Shown here: positions 1-7,756 of the stretch, in pieces | Position numbering within the stretch: the first letter of the stretch is position 1 | How the letters are laid out: every line of letters begins with the position of its first letter | Assembly (NCBI GenBank): GCA_030599405.1 | Contig: JAUVOB010000008.1 | Location: 1 to 12,100, forward strand | DNA: 12,100 nt | Reading direction: 5' to 3' | Source: Chloroflexota bacterium | Lineage (GTDB): Bacteria; Chloroflexota; Anaerolineae; Promineifilales; Promineifilaceae | The notes under the pieces: generated by a model | What the model was told of the DNA's origin: nothing | What the model saw: only the letters and a program-made list of their open reading frames with translations | The model's database searches: none | Program-made: the position numbers and the translations under genes

Positions 1-1358
1 ACATCCATGCCGAGTACGTTAACGAATATATAAAACTCGGATACGAGGGAGATGAACACGTGGGTTTAGCCGGCGTGGAAGAGTGGGGAGAGAACTATTT
101 GGGTGGTACCAGGGGTGGCTTGTTGACTGTTGTCGGGCCAAGTGGTGAGTACATTGAAACCATTCAGGAAACAGATCCGAAACAGGCGCGCAGCGTTTAC
201 TTAACGATCGAACGTGATTTTCAGGAAGATGTAGAGCAGGCTTTGGCCGATGCCATTGAGTCGCACCCCTCTGCTGAGGCGGGTTCTATCGTTGTTCTCA
301 ATCCACAAACCGGTGGCGTGCTGGCCATGGCCAGCTACCCTGATTACAATCCCGTTATTTTTGATCCTCTGCGGATAGACGGTGATAGTGACTTGCTTAG
401 GGTGCTTAACGATCCCGGACAACCACTCCTAAACCGGGCGACCCAAGGAGAATATCCTCCCGGATCCACCTTCAAAATTGTGACCTTCACAGCTGCGGTT
501 AACAGCGGCCTTTATACGCCGCAAACCCGGTACACGAGCACTGGAACATGGAACCGGCTTGGAGATGCTTTTGTCAAAGTTGATTGGCGACAAGGTGGGC
601 ATGGGACTATCAGCCTGAGCCAGGCGCTGGTTGTTTCCTGCAACTCTTGTTTTTATGATGCCGGCTTTAACCTTGACGAACTTGATCCCTTCCACTTGCC
701 GAATACCGCCCGCCTTTTCGGTTATGATGAGCCGACCGGTATCGTCGGCGTTCCAGAATCAGATGGATTGATTCCCGACCCTGAATGGAAAATCGGCAAT
801 GTCGGTGAAGGTTGGGTTGCCGGTGATTCTGTTCACATGGCGATTGGCCAGGGATTCGTCCAGGTTACACCGTTACAAATGGCCAGGCTCATCGCCGCCA
901 TCGCTAACGGGGGTACGCTTTATCGCCCGACTGTAATCGATCACATCGGATCTGGTGGTGGCGCACCGGAGGAACAGTGGCCGGTTGAGATACAGGGGGA
1001 GATTCCTCTATCAGAAGAGGACCTGGCAGTGGTTCAGGAGAGCCTCCGGGCAGTAGCCAACAGTTCATCGGGTACGGCGACGCACCGTTTTGTCGGATTG
1101 CCGGTGCCGGTATCCGGTAAGACGGGTACGGCTGAGACTGTTGCCGCCGAACCACACGCCTGGTTTGCCGGCTATGCCCCGTCCGAGCCGTATACCTTGG
1201 CCGATGGGACAGTAGTTGAAGAGCCGGAACTCGCCATCGTCGTTATGGTCGAGAATGCGGGTGAAGGATCAACGGTTGGCGCTCCTCTGTTCCGTCGAGT
1301 CGTCGAGTTGTATTACGGCATTACACCCATGGCTCCATTCCCCTGGTCTTCAGAGTAG
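1..1358 (+). CDS. mrdA: Penicillin-binding protein 2 (peptidoglycan D,D-transpeptidase), 3' part
   Basis: This is the C-terminal 451 residues of a class B penicillin-binding protein, which cross-links peptidoglycan stem peptides on the outer face of the cytoplasmic membrane, in rod-shaped cells within the elongation machinery. The reading frame is open from base 3, so the GTG at base 60 is internal: the residues before it (LGYEGDEH) continue into VGLAGVEEW, matching the family's dimerisation/linker region. All three transpeptidase motifs are present: SxxK as STFK with the nucleophile Ser at bases 465-467, SxN as SCN at about 636-644, and KTG within SGKTGTAE at about 1119-1127. The MAIGQGFVQVTPLQMA stretch is typical of the family. 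The membrane anchor is outside the window. The next gene downstream converges from the other strand, and no clear terminator hairpin lies between them. The PBP2 assignment rather than FtsI is by overall resemblance; the class is certain. Confidence 0.9.
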   Translation, partial: IHAEYVNEYIKLGYEGDEHVGLAGVEEWGENYLGGTRGGLLTVVGPSGEYIETIQETDPKQARSVYLTIERDFQEDVEQALADAIESHPSAEAGSIVVLNPQTGGVLAMASYPDYNPVIFDPLRIDGDSDLLRVLNDPGQPLLNRATQGEYPPGSTFKIVTFTAAVNSGLYTPQTRYTSTGTWNRLGDAFVKVDWRQGGHGTISLSQALVVSCNSCFYDAGFNLDELDPFHLPNTARLFGYDEPTGIVGVPESDGLIPDPEWKIGNVGEGWVAGDSVHMAIGQGFVQVTPLQMARLIAAIANGGTLYRPTVIDHIGSGGGAPEEQWPVEIQGEIPLSEEDLAVVQESLRAVANSSSGTATHRFVGLPVPVSGKTGTAETVAAEPHAWFAGYAPSEPYTLADGTVVEEPELAIVVMVENAGEGSTVGAPLFRRVVELYYGITPMAPFPWSSE

Positions 1359-1456
1359 CCATAGTTCCATAAGAGTCTTAAAGCTCCCTATTCGCCGTTA
1401 TGAGTCTGTGAGGACTGCCGGCGATTATTCTCGCCAACACTCCGGATAACCTCTGG

Positions 1457-2776
1457 TCATCGTCGATTGGCGTAAAAGAAATCTGTCACGACTGGATGCA
1501 CAAAACCATCTCTGAACAGAGTCTGAAACTCCCACCGGTCATCCCAGGATCCCGCCACCCCGTTTGCCAGCAGCCAATGGCTGAATGCAAAGAAATACGG
1601 TTCTGCCTGGCGCATATAACCGTATTGAAACATGATCAGGTCTTTTTCGACCAGGGGATTAATGCTGTACGAACCACCTTCAGTGCCGATCATAGGAATG
1701 GACCGGTTTAATTGATTCCGTATTATCTCGTCGTATTTTCGGAATAGTAAAAAACCATCCTCATCGCCCAGAGAACGCAGACCATGGTAGTTGTGGACAG
1801 AGAGCCAGGTTCTATTTAGCAGCCAGATGTCACCATTCCGCCGGAGGGCTTGAATGGTCCGTTCCAGGAACGTATAGTGGTCAAATGCGCCACCAGGGCT
1901 TAGAGCTCCCAGTCCAGGCAACCCTCCACCTTCAATCACATCACGCGCGGCCGAAGCCCAAGTTAAAGCGTACTGATTTGCATTAGCAAACCCTTGGGTG
2001 TTCTCCTCATTGACGTTTGGTTCGTTATAGAGCTGGTAGTAATAGACGCCCCTTGCCCGATAATGGGCAACCATGGCGCTCATCTCGCCATCGTAAGGCG
2101 ATACATTGCTTCGAAAAAGCCTCATCACCGGCATGATGCCTGCGTCAACCAGTCTATCTACCAAATAGTCGTTATCACCAATATTGCTCCCGTCGTTCAA
2201 GAATACCACCCATTTTATGTGCATGCGGACAACTTCGTTTATAAATCGGTCGACTACATCACGCTCTTGTTTGACCGTCGGAATCCAATGAATGCCCCAG
2301 CCGTTGTCACCCAAGGGTCGGGGAAAAGCCTCCAGAGGGATTACTTCTCGTAATGCATATTGACTAATAGGGCGGATTTTGGCCTGCGGCGATGTTGCCG
2401 GCGTTGGTGGCGTGGGTGATGGTGTACGTGAAGGGGTAGGGCTTGGGGTTACCGGTGTATTCGTCGGGATAGGCAGCGGTGTTTCGGTCGGAGGGGACGG
2501 GATCACCGATCTCGGTCGCGTGGCTGTTGGCGGTGTCGTCTCCGGTGCAGGTGTCCAGGTAACTGGAAGCCAGTCATTATCAGGGATCTCAGGCTCAAGT
2601 CGGGCTCGTCCGATGCTGTCTGGATTGGCAGCAGTAGCGACCAGTGTAGGAAGGTATGCCTGGGCAGATTGACACCCACTAATAGCGATGAGAAGCACAC
2701 AGAGTCCTAAAAAGATCAATGCCGGTTGGCATCTTGAACTAGATACGGACAGACCAAAGCGAAACCGAGCCGTCAT
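1457..2776 (-). CDS. Exported lipoprotein with a clan-A glycosidase-like domain
   Basis: This is a 439-residue protein with a hydrophobic N-terminal segment (residues 19-32) ending in a lipobox, ISGC, with Cys35 as the likely lipidated residue. A low-complexity Thr/Pro/Ser-rich linker follows (residues about 72-130), as in surface-anchored Chloroflexota proteins. From about residue 140 the sequence resembles a TIM-barrel glycoside hydrolase of clan A: a YNEPN motif with Glu252 as candidate acid/base, and a GTEGG motif with Glu366 as candidate nucleophile, each at the end of a beta-strand-like stretch. It therefore probably acts on an extracellular glycan, but the family and substrate cannot be assigned, and a degenerate or non-catalytic barrel is possible. 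It lies 200 bases downstream of cofE on the same strand and converges with the PBP2 gene. The ribosome binding site is weak. The start is chosen because it gives a complete signal peptide. Confidence 0.75.
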   Translation of the reverse strand: MTARFRFGLSVSSSRCQPALIFLGLCVLLIAISGCQSAQAYLPTLVATAANPDSIGRARLEPEIPDNDWLPVTWTPAPETTPPTATRPRSVIPSPPTETPLPIPTNTPVTPSPTPSRTPSPTPPTPATSPQAKIRPISQYALREVIPLEAFPRPLGDNGWGIHWIPTVKQERDVVDRFINEVVRMHIKWVVFLNDGSNIGDNDYLVDRLVDAGIMPVMRLFRSNVSPYDGEMSAMVAHYRARGVYYYQLYNEPNVNEENTQGFANANQYALTWASAARDVIEGGGLPGLGALSPGGAFDHYTFLERTIQALRRNGDIWLLNRTWLSVHNYHGLRSLGDEDGFLLFRKYDEIIRNQLNRSIPMIGTEGGSYSINPLVEKDLIMFQYGYMRQAEPYFFAFSHWLLANGVAGSWDDRWEFQTLFRDGFVHPVVTDFFYANRR

Positions 2777-2976
2777 ATCTACTATTGTGCCTATCCCAGC
2801 CAGTTAAGCAATATTCGATTCGTACTATACTGGTATTCTGGATACAGTTTTACATCCTAGTCCATGAGACTGGAAGATTCACCAACAAAAATCGATAGTT
2901 TTGGCTTAATGAATGGATCCGATATTCGACGTGTGAGATAGGGCGAACCATATAATCCATAACCTGTCGGCAGAAC

Positions 2977-3771
2977 TTAGCGATATAGATCCATGTCTTT
3001 CGATCTGATTAGGTCCCTCGCTTTGCCTTGCACCGGTGGCAGTTGAAGACCGCGGATCAGGACAGCTGGCTGGCTTTCCGCTGCCTGTCCCATTAACAAA
3101 CTTGCCCCGGCGGCGATCTCGTCAGCCGTACCGACCTCCGTGTGTTCAAGCTGGTATCCGTACAGATCGCTTTCACCTCGCCGATCCCAGATAGCAGGAA
3201 TCCCACTAACTCCAATAGCTACACCAACTGTCCCCAGGCGAAATGGCCTGCCATGACTGTCTACAATCAGGATGCCTACCCCGACTCCTGTAGTATCGAG
3301 GATATCCCGCCCAATCTTAGCAGCTGATGTATCGGGATCGATAGGCAGGAGTATGACCCATTCTCCCGCCCCATTCTGCGGGACGTTAGACCGATCAATG
3401 CCCGCATTAGCACTGGTGAATCCAAGCCGGTGTCGTACGATGAGTGTGCCTTTTCGCATTCGGGAGATCCCTGTGCTTTCAGATAGAATCAGCTGAACCA
3501 ACCTGGGATCTTTATTGGTAATGGTCGCGATCTCCCGGGCGCGTGAGCCAGGAACAACATCGTCAAGATTGACCAGACGCCCTTCGGCCTTGGATATCAC
3601 CTTGTGGGCGATTGCAATGATATCTCCGTCAAGAAGATTGATCCCGGCCTTCTCCAGACTATCGAGAAGAAGGGTACTAATCCTGTCTCCTATCCGAACC
3701 TCTGGGATATCTGGAATGGCTGTCAAGCGGAGAGCGCTGGTAGGTTCTCCAGGTTCCATTGCGGTGGTCAT
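2977..3771 (-). CDS. cofE: Coenzyme F420-0:L-glutamate ligase
   Basis: CofE is a cytoplasmic GTP-dependent ligase that adds L-glutamate residues to F420-0, the first by an alpha-amide bond and the next by gamma-linkage, giving the polyglutamylated deazaflavin cofactor. The 264-residue length fits the stand-alone enzyme and not the two-domain FbiB of actinobacteria. Visible family signatures are AHKVISKAEGR (residues 55-65), NAGIDRSN (122-129), IVDSHGRPFRLGTVGVAIG (169-187) and the C-terminal block RRGESDLYG...TADEIAAGASLLMGQ (198-229). The conserved Asp126 and Asp171 sit where metal ligands are expected. The start codon overlaps the npdG stop as ATGA, which implies translational coupling. An alternative ATG four codons in has no better ribosome binding site. 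No terminator is obvious after the stop. Confidence 0.92.
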   Translation of the reverse strand: MTTAMEPGEPTSALRLTAIPDIPEVRIGDRISTLLLDSLEKAGINLLDGDIIAIAHKVISKAEGRLVNLDDVVPGSRAREIATITNKDPRLVQLILSESTGISRMRKGTLIVRHRLGFTSANAGIDRSNVPQNGAGEWVILLPIDPDTSAAKIGRDILDTTGVGVGILIVDSHGRPFRLGTVGVAIGVSGIPAIWDRRGESDLYGYQLEHTEVGTADEIAAGASLLMGQAAESQPAVLIRGLQLPPVQGKARDLIRSKDMDLYR

Positions 3772-4433
3772 TCTGTATCTCTTGGAACGAGACCCGTTAT
3801 TTTGAAGCCTGCATCTTTGACTTTGTGGCGAATATTGATCCCGATCAGAACGGCAGCCAACCCCTCGGCAACAACGGCATTCTGAAGGGGGCCGGCGTCG
3901 ATACCACGCATGCCTGCTTGCTCGGCTAACGAGGCTGCCAGAAGCTTGTCAGATTTACTTGCGCCGCAAATGAGCACATCGCTGTCGATAGGCTTGTCAG
4001 AGTCGACAAGATGTTTAGCCGCGATAGTCTGGAAAGCGGCGATGACGCGCGCCGTATCACCGCAGATTGCCTGAGCTTCCTGGGCGGCCGATCCGGCTTC
4101 CGGCTGCCAGACATGACTAACCTTGGGGCGTGTGAGAGGGGCTACTACTGATATCAGCAGCTTTCCCGATATTTCTTCTAATACGGTGACGAGGGTAGCC
4201 TCCTGTGCTTCATAGGGGACCGAGAGTACGACAATCTCGCCCCTGGCGGCCGCTGTTTTATTGTCGGTTCCCGTCACGGCGGCATCGGGTAATTTCTCGA
4301 TCAAATCTGCGGCTGCCCGCTCTCCTTTATCCGCCAGGCGTGATCCGATGATGATTTCATGCCCCGCGGCTGCCCATCTATACCCAAGACCGAATCCCTC
4401 GTCTCCAGTTCCACCCAATATGGCAATTTTCAC
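3768..4433 (-). CDS. npdG: NADPH-dependent F420 oxidoreductase
   Basis: This is a soluble enzyme that transfers hydride between NADP(H) and coenzyme F420, linking the F420 pool to the nicotinamide pool. The 221-residue product starts MKIAILGGTGDEG, a Rossmann dinucleotide-binding loop (GGTG at residues 7-10). Ser31-Arg32 with Lys36 follow the second strand, where the archaeal enzyme binds the NADP 2'-phosphate. The conserved DAGPL block is at residues 179-183. The GTG at 4431-4433 is chosen as start because it is five bases from a strong AAGGAGG and begins exactly at the conserved N-terminus; an in-frame ATG 33 bases upstream would put the ribosome binding site inside the gene. The gene is followed by cofE with a four-base overlap and preceded by the SsnA-like gene after 106 bases, so the three may be co-transcribed. 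Confidence 0.9.
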   Translation of the reverse strand: MKIAILGGTGDEGFGLGYRWAAAGHEIIIGSRLADKGERAAADLIEKLPDAAVTGTDNKTAAARGEIVVLSVPYEAQEATLVTVLEEISGKLLISVVAPLTRPKVSHVWQPEAGSAAQEAQAICGDTARVIAAFQTIAAKHLVDSDKPIDSDVLICGASKSDKLLAASLAEQAGMRGIDAGPLQNAVVAEGLAAVLIGINIRHKVKDAGFKITGLVPRDTE

Positions 4434-4438
4434 TACAT

Positions 4439-4445
4439 CCTCCTT
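4439..4445 (-). promoter_or_regulatory. Ribosome binding site that sets the npdG start
   Basis: The minus strand reads AAGGAGG, five bases before the GTG at 4433. This selects the GTG over the upstream in-frame ATG at 4466. Confidence 0.85.
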
Positions 4446-4539
4446 GTGCACTCTGAGCGGTAGCATCCCATGGCAAGTAATATTGTTCGGTGAAATCTAA
4501 CTTCAGACTCGTATATGCTTCCGATCGCAGAACCGTATC

Positions 4540-5895
4540 TCAACGGCTTAGCTGTTCAAAACGCTCCCATGTTTTCGCGGCAAGTTCCCGACTACGACTA
4601 GTTATTTCCTGTTCATTCAACGTGAGAAGTTGTCTATCTTTCATCAGGACCTGACCGGCAACCATGGTGGTAGTTACCATACTGCTCTCGAATCCAAAGA
4701 TGATGTGCCAGGGCAGATTGCCAGCCGATAATGGGGTTGGGGGATGATAATCTACAAAAATCAAGTCGGCCGTCGCTCCTACTTCCAGTGTGCCAATCGA
4801 CCGTTCTGGGAAAAATATATCGGCTAAGGCGGCATTGTTGTAAATAGCCATTCGAACCACGTCGGTACCATCTGCTCTTCTCGGATCTCGATGGACAACC
4901 TTGTGCAGCAAATAGGCACTCTTCCACTCCGCCCACATGTTGTTGCTAAATCCGTCGTTACCCAGGCATATCGGTATACCTAAGCGGAGCATGCTCTCGA
5001 TATCCGCCGCCCCAACTGCGTTGTTCATGTTGCTTCGCGGCTGGTGAGTAACCCAGGTCCCTGTCTCTCGCAGAATATTCTGCTCGACGGTGTCGACATG
5101 CAATGCATGGGCAACAATACTCTTGGGGCCCAGTATCCCTGCTGAGAAGAGTCGATCAATAGCTCGTTTTCCATATCTAAACAAAGAATCGTATTCGTCC
5201 GCCTCGTGTTCAGCCACGTGGATATGGAAGCCTGCATCGATATCCGTTGTTGCCTGGAGACAATCAGCCAGCGTCTCATCAGAGAGGCTCAAGGATGCAT
5301 GTAGTCCGAAAGTGCCCGCCAATAATTCCGCATTTCGGTCTTCAAGAGATCGCATGAAGCGGATGTTTTCCTCGATGCCTGCTTTGGCGCCATCCGGGCC
5401 GTTTCTGTCCGTCACCTCGTAGCAGAGAGCAGCCCTTAAACCAGCGGATTCAACCGCCCCGGCGATAACATCTAGCGAGCCGTCGATAAAATTAGGACTG
5501 GCATGGTGATCGATCAGGGTAGTGGTGCCATGTTTTATGGCGTCAACCAGGCAAACAAGCGCGCTGAATAGAACATCCTCCTCCGATAGTGCCCGGTCGA
5601 GCCGCCACCAGAGTCGCTCGAGGATTTCAGGGAAGTCCTTCATAGGTTTTCCCGGTATAGCCATTCCCCGCGCAAAGGCCCCGTAAAAATGGGTGTGTGC
5701 GCATATATTTCCGGGCATGATCAGCTGACCGCCAGCATCTAGTACAGGCGCATCTGGATGTTGCTCTAACAACGAGGCATCATCGGTTATCTTGGCGATC
5801 CGTCCCGCCTGAATCAGTAATGCTTTACCCTCCAGGATCTCGTTTGGCTCTCCCCAGGTTACAATCCGACCGTTCTTGATGAGTAGTTCGTCCAT
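4540..5895 (-). CDS. ssnA: SsnA-family amidohydrolase (putative aminohydrolase)
   Basis: This is a 451-residue metal-dependent hydrolase of the amidohydrolase superfamily, in the group of E. coli SsnA, chlorohydrolases and guanine deaminases. Candidate metal ligands and catalytic residues are in place: HTH at residues 67-69, HxxE as His226-Glu229, His263 in VAHALH and Asp314 in GNDG. Several stretches recall E. coli SsnA specifically: LWWRLDRAL (95-103), IDHHASP (128-134), RSNMNN (287-292) and a PTPL...IIFG block near 386-401. The E. coli protein lies in a purine/selenium-linked cluster and its reaction is not established, so deamination of a heterocyclic amine is only an inference here. The ATG at 5895 begins the conserved MDELLIKNGRIV; an in-frame TTG at 5931 also lacks a good ribosome binding site. 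The gene is divergent from thioredoxin and upstream of npdG-cofE. Confidence 0.85.
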   Translation of the reverse strand: MDELLIKNGRIVTWGEPNEILEGKALLIQAGRIAKITDDASLLEQHPDAPVLDAGGQLIMPGNICAHTHFYGAFARGMAIPGKPMKDFPEILERLWWRLDRALSEEDVLFSALVCLVDAIKHGTTTLIDHHASPNFIDGSLDVIAGAVESAGLRAALCYEVTDRNGPDGAKAGIEENIRFMRSLEDRNAELLAGTFGLHASLSLSDETLADCLQATTDIDAGFHIHVAEHEADEYDSLFRYGKRAIDRLFSAGILGPKSIVAHALHVDTVEQNILRETGTWVTHQPRSNMNNAVGAADIESMLRLGIPICLGNDGFSNNMWAEWKSAYLLHKVVHRDPRRADGTDVVRMAIYNNAALADIFFPERSIGTLEVGATADLIFVDYHPPTPLSAGNLPWHIIFGFESSMVTTTMVAGQVLMKDRQLLTLNEQEITSRSRELAAKTWERFEQLSR

Positions 5896-5999
5896 GTCGT
5901 TGATTCTAGCTGTAGTTAGCTCTACTAGCAACGGGCGTAGATGCCTTCGATGACCCTTTCATATTCAAATCTGTCTATATGATATGTAAGCCTCATTCC

Positions 6000-6027
6000 T
6001 TGACATGATGCAGTCATGGGATAAACT
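6000..6027 (+). promoter_or_regulatory. Candidate sigma-70-type promoter for the thioredoxin gene
   Basis: A perfect TTGACA at 6000-6005 is followed after 16 bases by TAAACT at 6022-6027, four of six matches to TATAAT. It would start transcription near 6034, about 60 bases before the thioredoxin ATG. The -10 is imperfect, so the call is moderate. Confidence 0.5.
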
Positions 6028-6084
6028 TCACAGGCAAATTTAATCATTACAATCATCACCATGCCGGGGGAGAAAACAAACGTT

Positions 6085-6090
6085 AAGGAG
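6085..6090 (+). promoter_or_regulatory. Ribosome binding site that sets the thioredoxin start
   Basis: AAGGAG lies six bases before the ATG at 6097. It favours this start over the in-frame ATG at 6061, which would add twelve non-conserved residues and enclose the site. Confidence 0.85.
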
Positions 6091-6096
6091 ATAATA

Positions 6097-6435
6097 ATGG
6101 CAGATCTAGTTCACATCGACGACGGTGGATTCGAAGATACAGTATTGGCGTCAGACAAGCCAGTTTTGGTTGATTTCTGGGCCGAATGGTGCGGACCGTG
6201 CCACATGATCGCTCCATCCGTTAAGCAAATCGCGGACGAGCAGGAAAACGCACTTCTGGTGGCCAAAATGGACATTGACGAAAATCCCATCACACCAGGT
6301 CGTTACGGCATCATGAGCATTCCGACGTTGATGCTATTCAAGGATGGAGAGGTTGTGGCTCGAATTACAGGAGCTATGCCAAAAGACAGGATTATGGCTC
6401 AGATCCTTCCCCATCTCGAGGCAACAACCGCATAA
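6097..6435 (+). CDS. trxA: Thioredoxin
   Basis: This is a small cytoplasmic dithiol-disulfide oxidoreductase that reduces protein disulfides and is itself recycled by a thioredoxin reductase not present here. The 112-residue product has the standard single-domain length. The active site WCGPC is at residues 31-35, the buried acidic residue is Asp26 in VDFWAEWC, and the cis-proline loop is SIPT with Pro76. There is no signal peptide. It is followed 36 bases later by an intrinsic terminator, so it is probably made mostly as a single-gene transcript from the promoter at 6000-6027. Confidence 0.96.
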   Translation: MADLVHIDDGGFEDTVLASDKPVLVDFWAEWCGPCHMIAPSVKQIADEQENALLVAKMDIDENPITPGRYGIMSIPTLMLFKDGEVVARITGAMPKDRIMAQILPHLEATTA

Positions 6436-6471
6436 CCACATTGGGTTAATTATTGCTCCAATTTCTACGCG

Positions 6472-6504
6472 ACGTCCATCCGAAAGGGTGGGCGTTTTCT
6501 TTTT
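6472..6504 (+). terminator. Intrinsic terminator between thioredoxin and the LLM oxidoreductase
   Basis: A 10-bp stem (6472-6481 with 6486-6495, three G-T pairs) is closed by a GAAA tetraloop and followed by TTTCTTTTT. It ends only 15 bases before the next start codon, leaving no room for a separate promoter. Confidence 0.88.
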
Positions 6505-6519
6505 CTCGGAGAAGACCTT

Positions 6520-7446
6520 ATGGTTGAGATCGCGATTATGATTGAGGGCCAGAATGGCTTGAATTGGTCGCGCTGGCAGAACATCGCACAATCCGTCGAA
6601 GAGCTAGGTTTTGCGGGTCTCTATCGTTCAGATCATTATACCAATCCCGACCCACCGGATCTTGATTCGCTCGAACTATGGGTATCATTAACCTGGCTCG
6701 CCAGCCATACGAAACGGATTGAATTCGGTCCACTTGTTGCCCCAGTTTCATTTCGCGATCCTACAATGTTAGCCCGCATGGCTAGCGCGGTCGACGATCT
6801 TTCAGGCGGGCGACTCACCCTAGGAATGGGTGCCGGCTGGCAAATCCGGGAGCATAATAACTACGGCTGGGATCTCCTGGATGTACCCGCTCGCATGTCC
6901 CGATTGGAGGAAGGACTCGAGGTCGTGACCCGCCTTCTCAACAGCGATCAACCTGTGGATTATGAGGGTGAGTTCTATCGTCTGAAAGAGGCGATCTTAT
7001 TGCCCAGGCCGCAGAGGGCCGGTGGTCCACCAGTTCTTATTGGGGGAAATGGTCCTAGACGAACCTTGCCTTTGGCTGCTCGATATGCGGACGAATGGAA
7101 TGGTGTTTTCATCTCGCCAGCCAAGTATGCGGAACGAAATAAACAACTAGATAGGCTATTGGTCAAGGAAGGGCGTCAGCCCAAAGATGTTCGCCGCTCT
7201 ATTATGGTCGGTACCCTGTTCGGCAGGGATAAAGCGGAGGTAGAGTCACGAATTCCATCGTGGGCGAAGGGGAAATACTCACTTTCCGAGCTCAGGGAGA
7301 TGGGGGTTCTTGCTGGCACAGCCTCTGAAATAAGTGAACAGATCAGCGAGTTCGAAGAGGCAGGTGCTCAACGCCTAATGCTGCAATGGCTTGATATAGA
7401 CGATCTAGATGGGCTTAGGGCTCTTGCCGAAGGCATGCTGGGATAA
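6520..7446 (+). CDS. LLM-class F420-dependent oxidoreductase
   Basis: This is a 308-residue member of the luciferase-like monooxygenase superfamily, a TIM-barrel group in which many bacterial members use F420H2 and not FMN. Evidence includes the early GLYRSDHY (residues 34-40), the diagnostic SGGRLTLGMGAGW (95-107), the DLLDVPARMSRLEEGLE region (118-134) and GGNGP (175-179). The single-enzyme length and lack of a signal peptide point to a soluble cytosolic reductase or oxidase. The nearby cofE and npdG support F420 use, but this is inference and the substrate is unknown. GGAGAAG precedes the ATG by five bases and sits directly after the U-tract of the upstream terminator, so expression probably depends on readthrough or a promoter inside the thioredoxin gene. 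Confidence 0.88.
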   Translation: MVEIAIMIEGQNGLNWSRWQNIAQSVEELGFAGLYRSDHYTNPDPPDLDSLELWVSLTWLASHTKRIEFGPLVAPVSFRDPTMLARMASAVDDLSGGRLTLGMGAGWQIREHNNYGWDLLDVPARMSRLEEGLEVVTRLLNSDQPVDYEGEFYRLKEAILLPRPQRAGGPPVLIGGNGPRRTLPLAARYADEWNGVFISPAKYAERNKQLDRLLVKEGRQPKDVRRSIMVGTLFGRDKAEVESRIPSWAKGKYSLSELREMGVLAGTASEISEQISEFEEAGAQRLMLQWLDIDDLDGLRALAEGMLG

Positions 7447-7697
7447 CGGATTAGTATCGGTATCAAATCAAACATACTGAAACGTAGAACTGGGTGGGTT
7501 ATATTGATACTGTCTCGCCGTCTACCATACACCTAAGCAGTTTTCACCCAACCCGGGTAAAGAACTTTCTCAGTGTCTCGCAGATCAGTTCGCTGGCGTC
7601 CGATCTAATTGCCACGTCCTACATGCAGGAAAGAGGCTACAGAGGTGTGAGATATGGGGAATTGGCGCCCGTTTTTCCGGCCCCTTCCCGGCAGCCA
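7447..7697. other. Noncoding gap between convergent genes
   Basis: This lies between the LLM gene and the terminator of the next minus-strand gene. I see no tRNA, no convincing coding frame and no hairpin with a T-tract for the LLM transcript. Only short G-rich/C-rich matches near 7490 and 7548 could pair. Confidence 0.5.
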
Positions 7698-7731
7698 ATA
7701 AAAAGGGCAGTTTATTGGTGCAACTGCCCTT
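7698..7731 (-). terminator. Intrinsic terminator of the charged hypothetical gene
   Basis: A perfect 10-bp inverted repeat (7703-7712 with 7722-7731, 9-base loop) reads on the minus strand as a hairpin followed by a T-run (TTTTTAT including stem bases). It starts 25 bases after the stop codon of the gene at 7757-8230. Confidence 0.85.
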
Positions 7732-7756
7732 CAATCAACACGTGAAATGTGATGAA

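Noticed and set aside
60..62. GTG as the start of the PBP2 gene
   Set aside because: The frame is open to the window edge and the residues before it match the family, so the gene starts outside the window.
1420..1436. Short hairpin between the convergent PBP2 and lipoprotein genes
   Set aside because: The stem is about five pairs and has no T-tract on either strand, so I do not call it a terminator.
2379..2672. Plus-strand Gly/Val-rich open frame of 97 codons
   Set aside because: It is the antisense of the Thr/Pro-rich linker of the lipoprotein gene and has no independent support.
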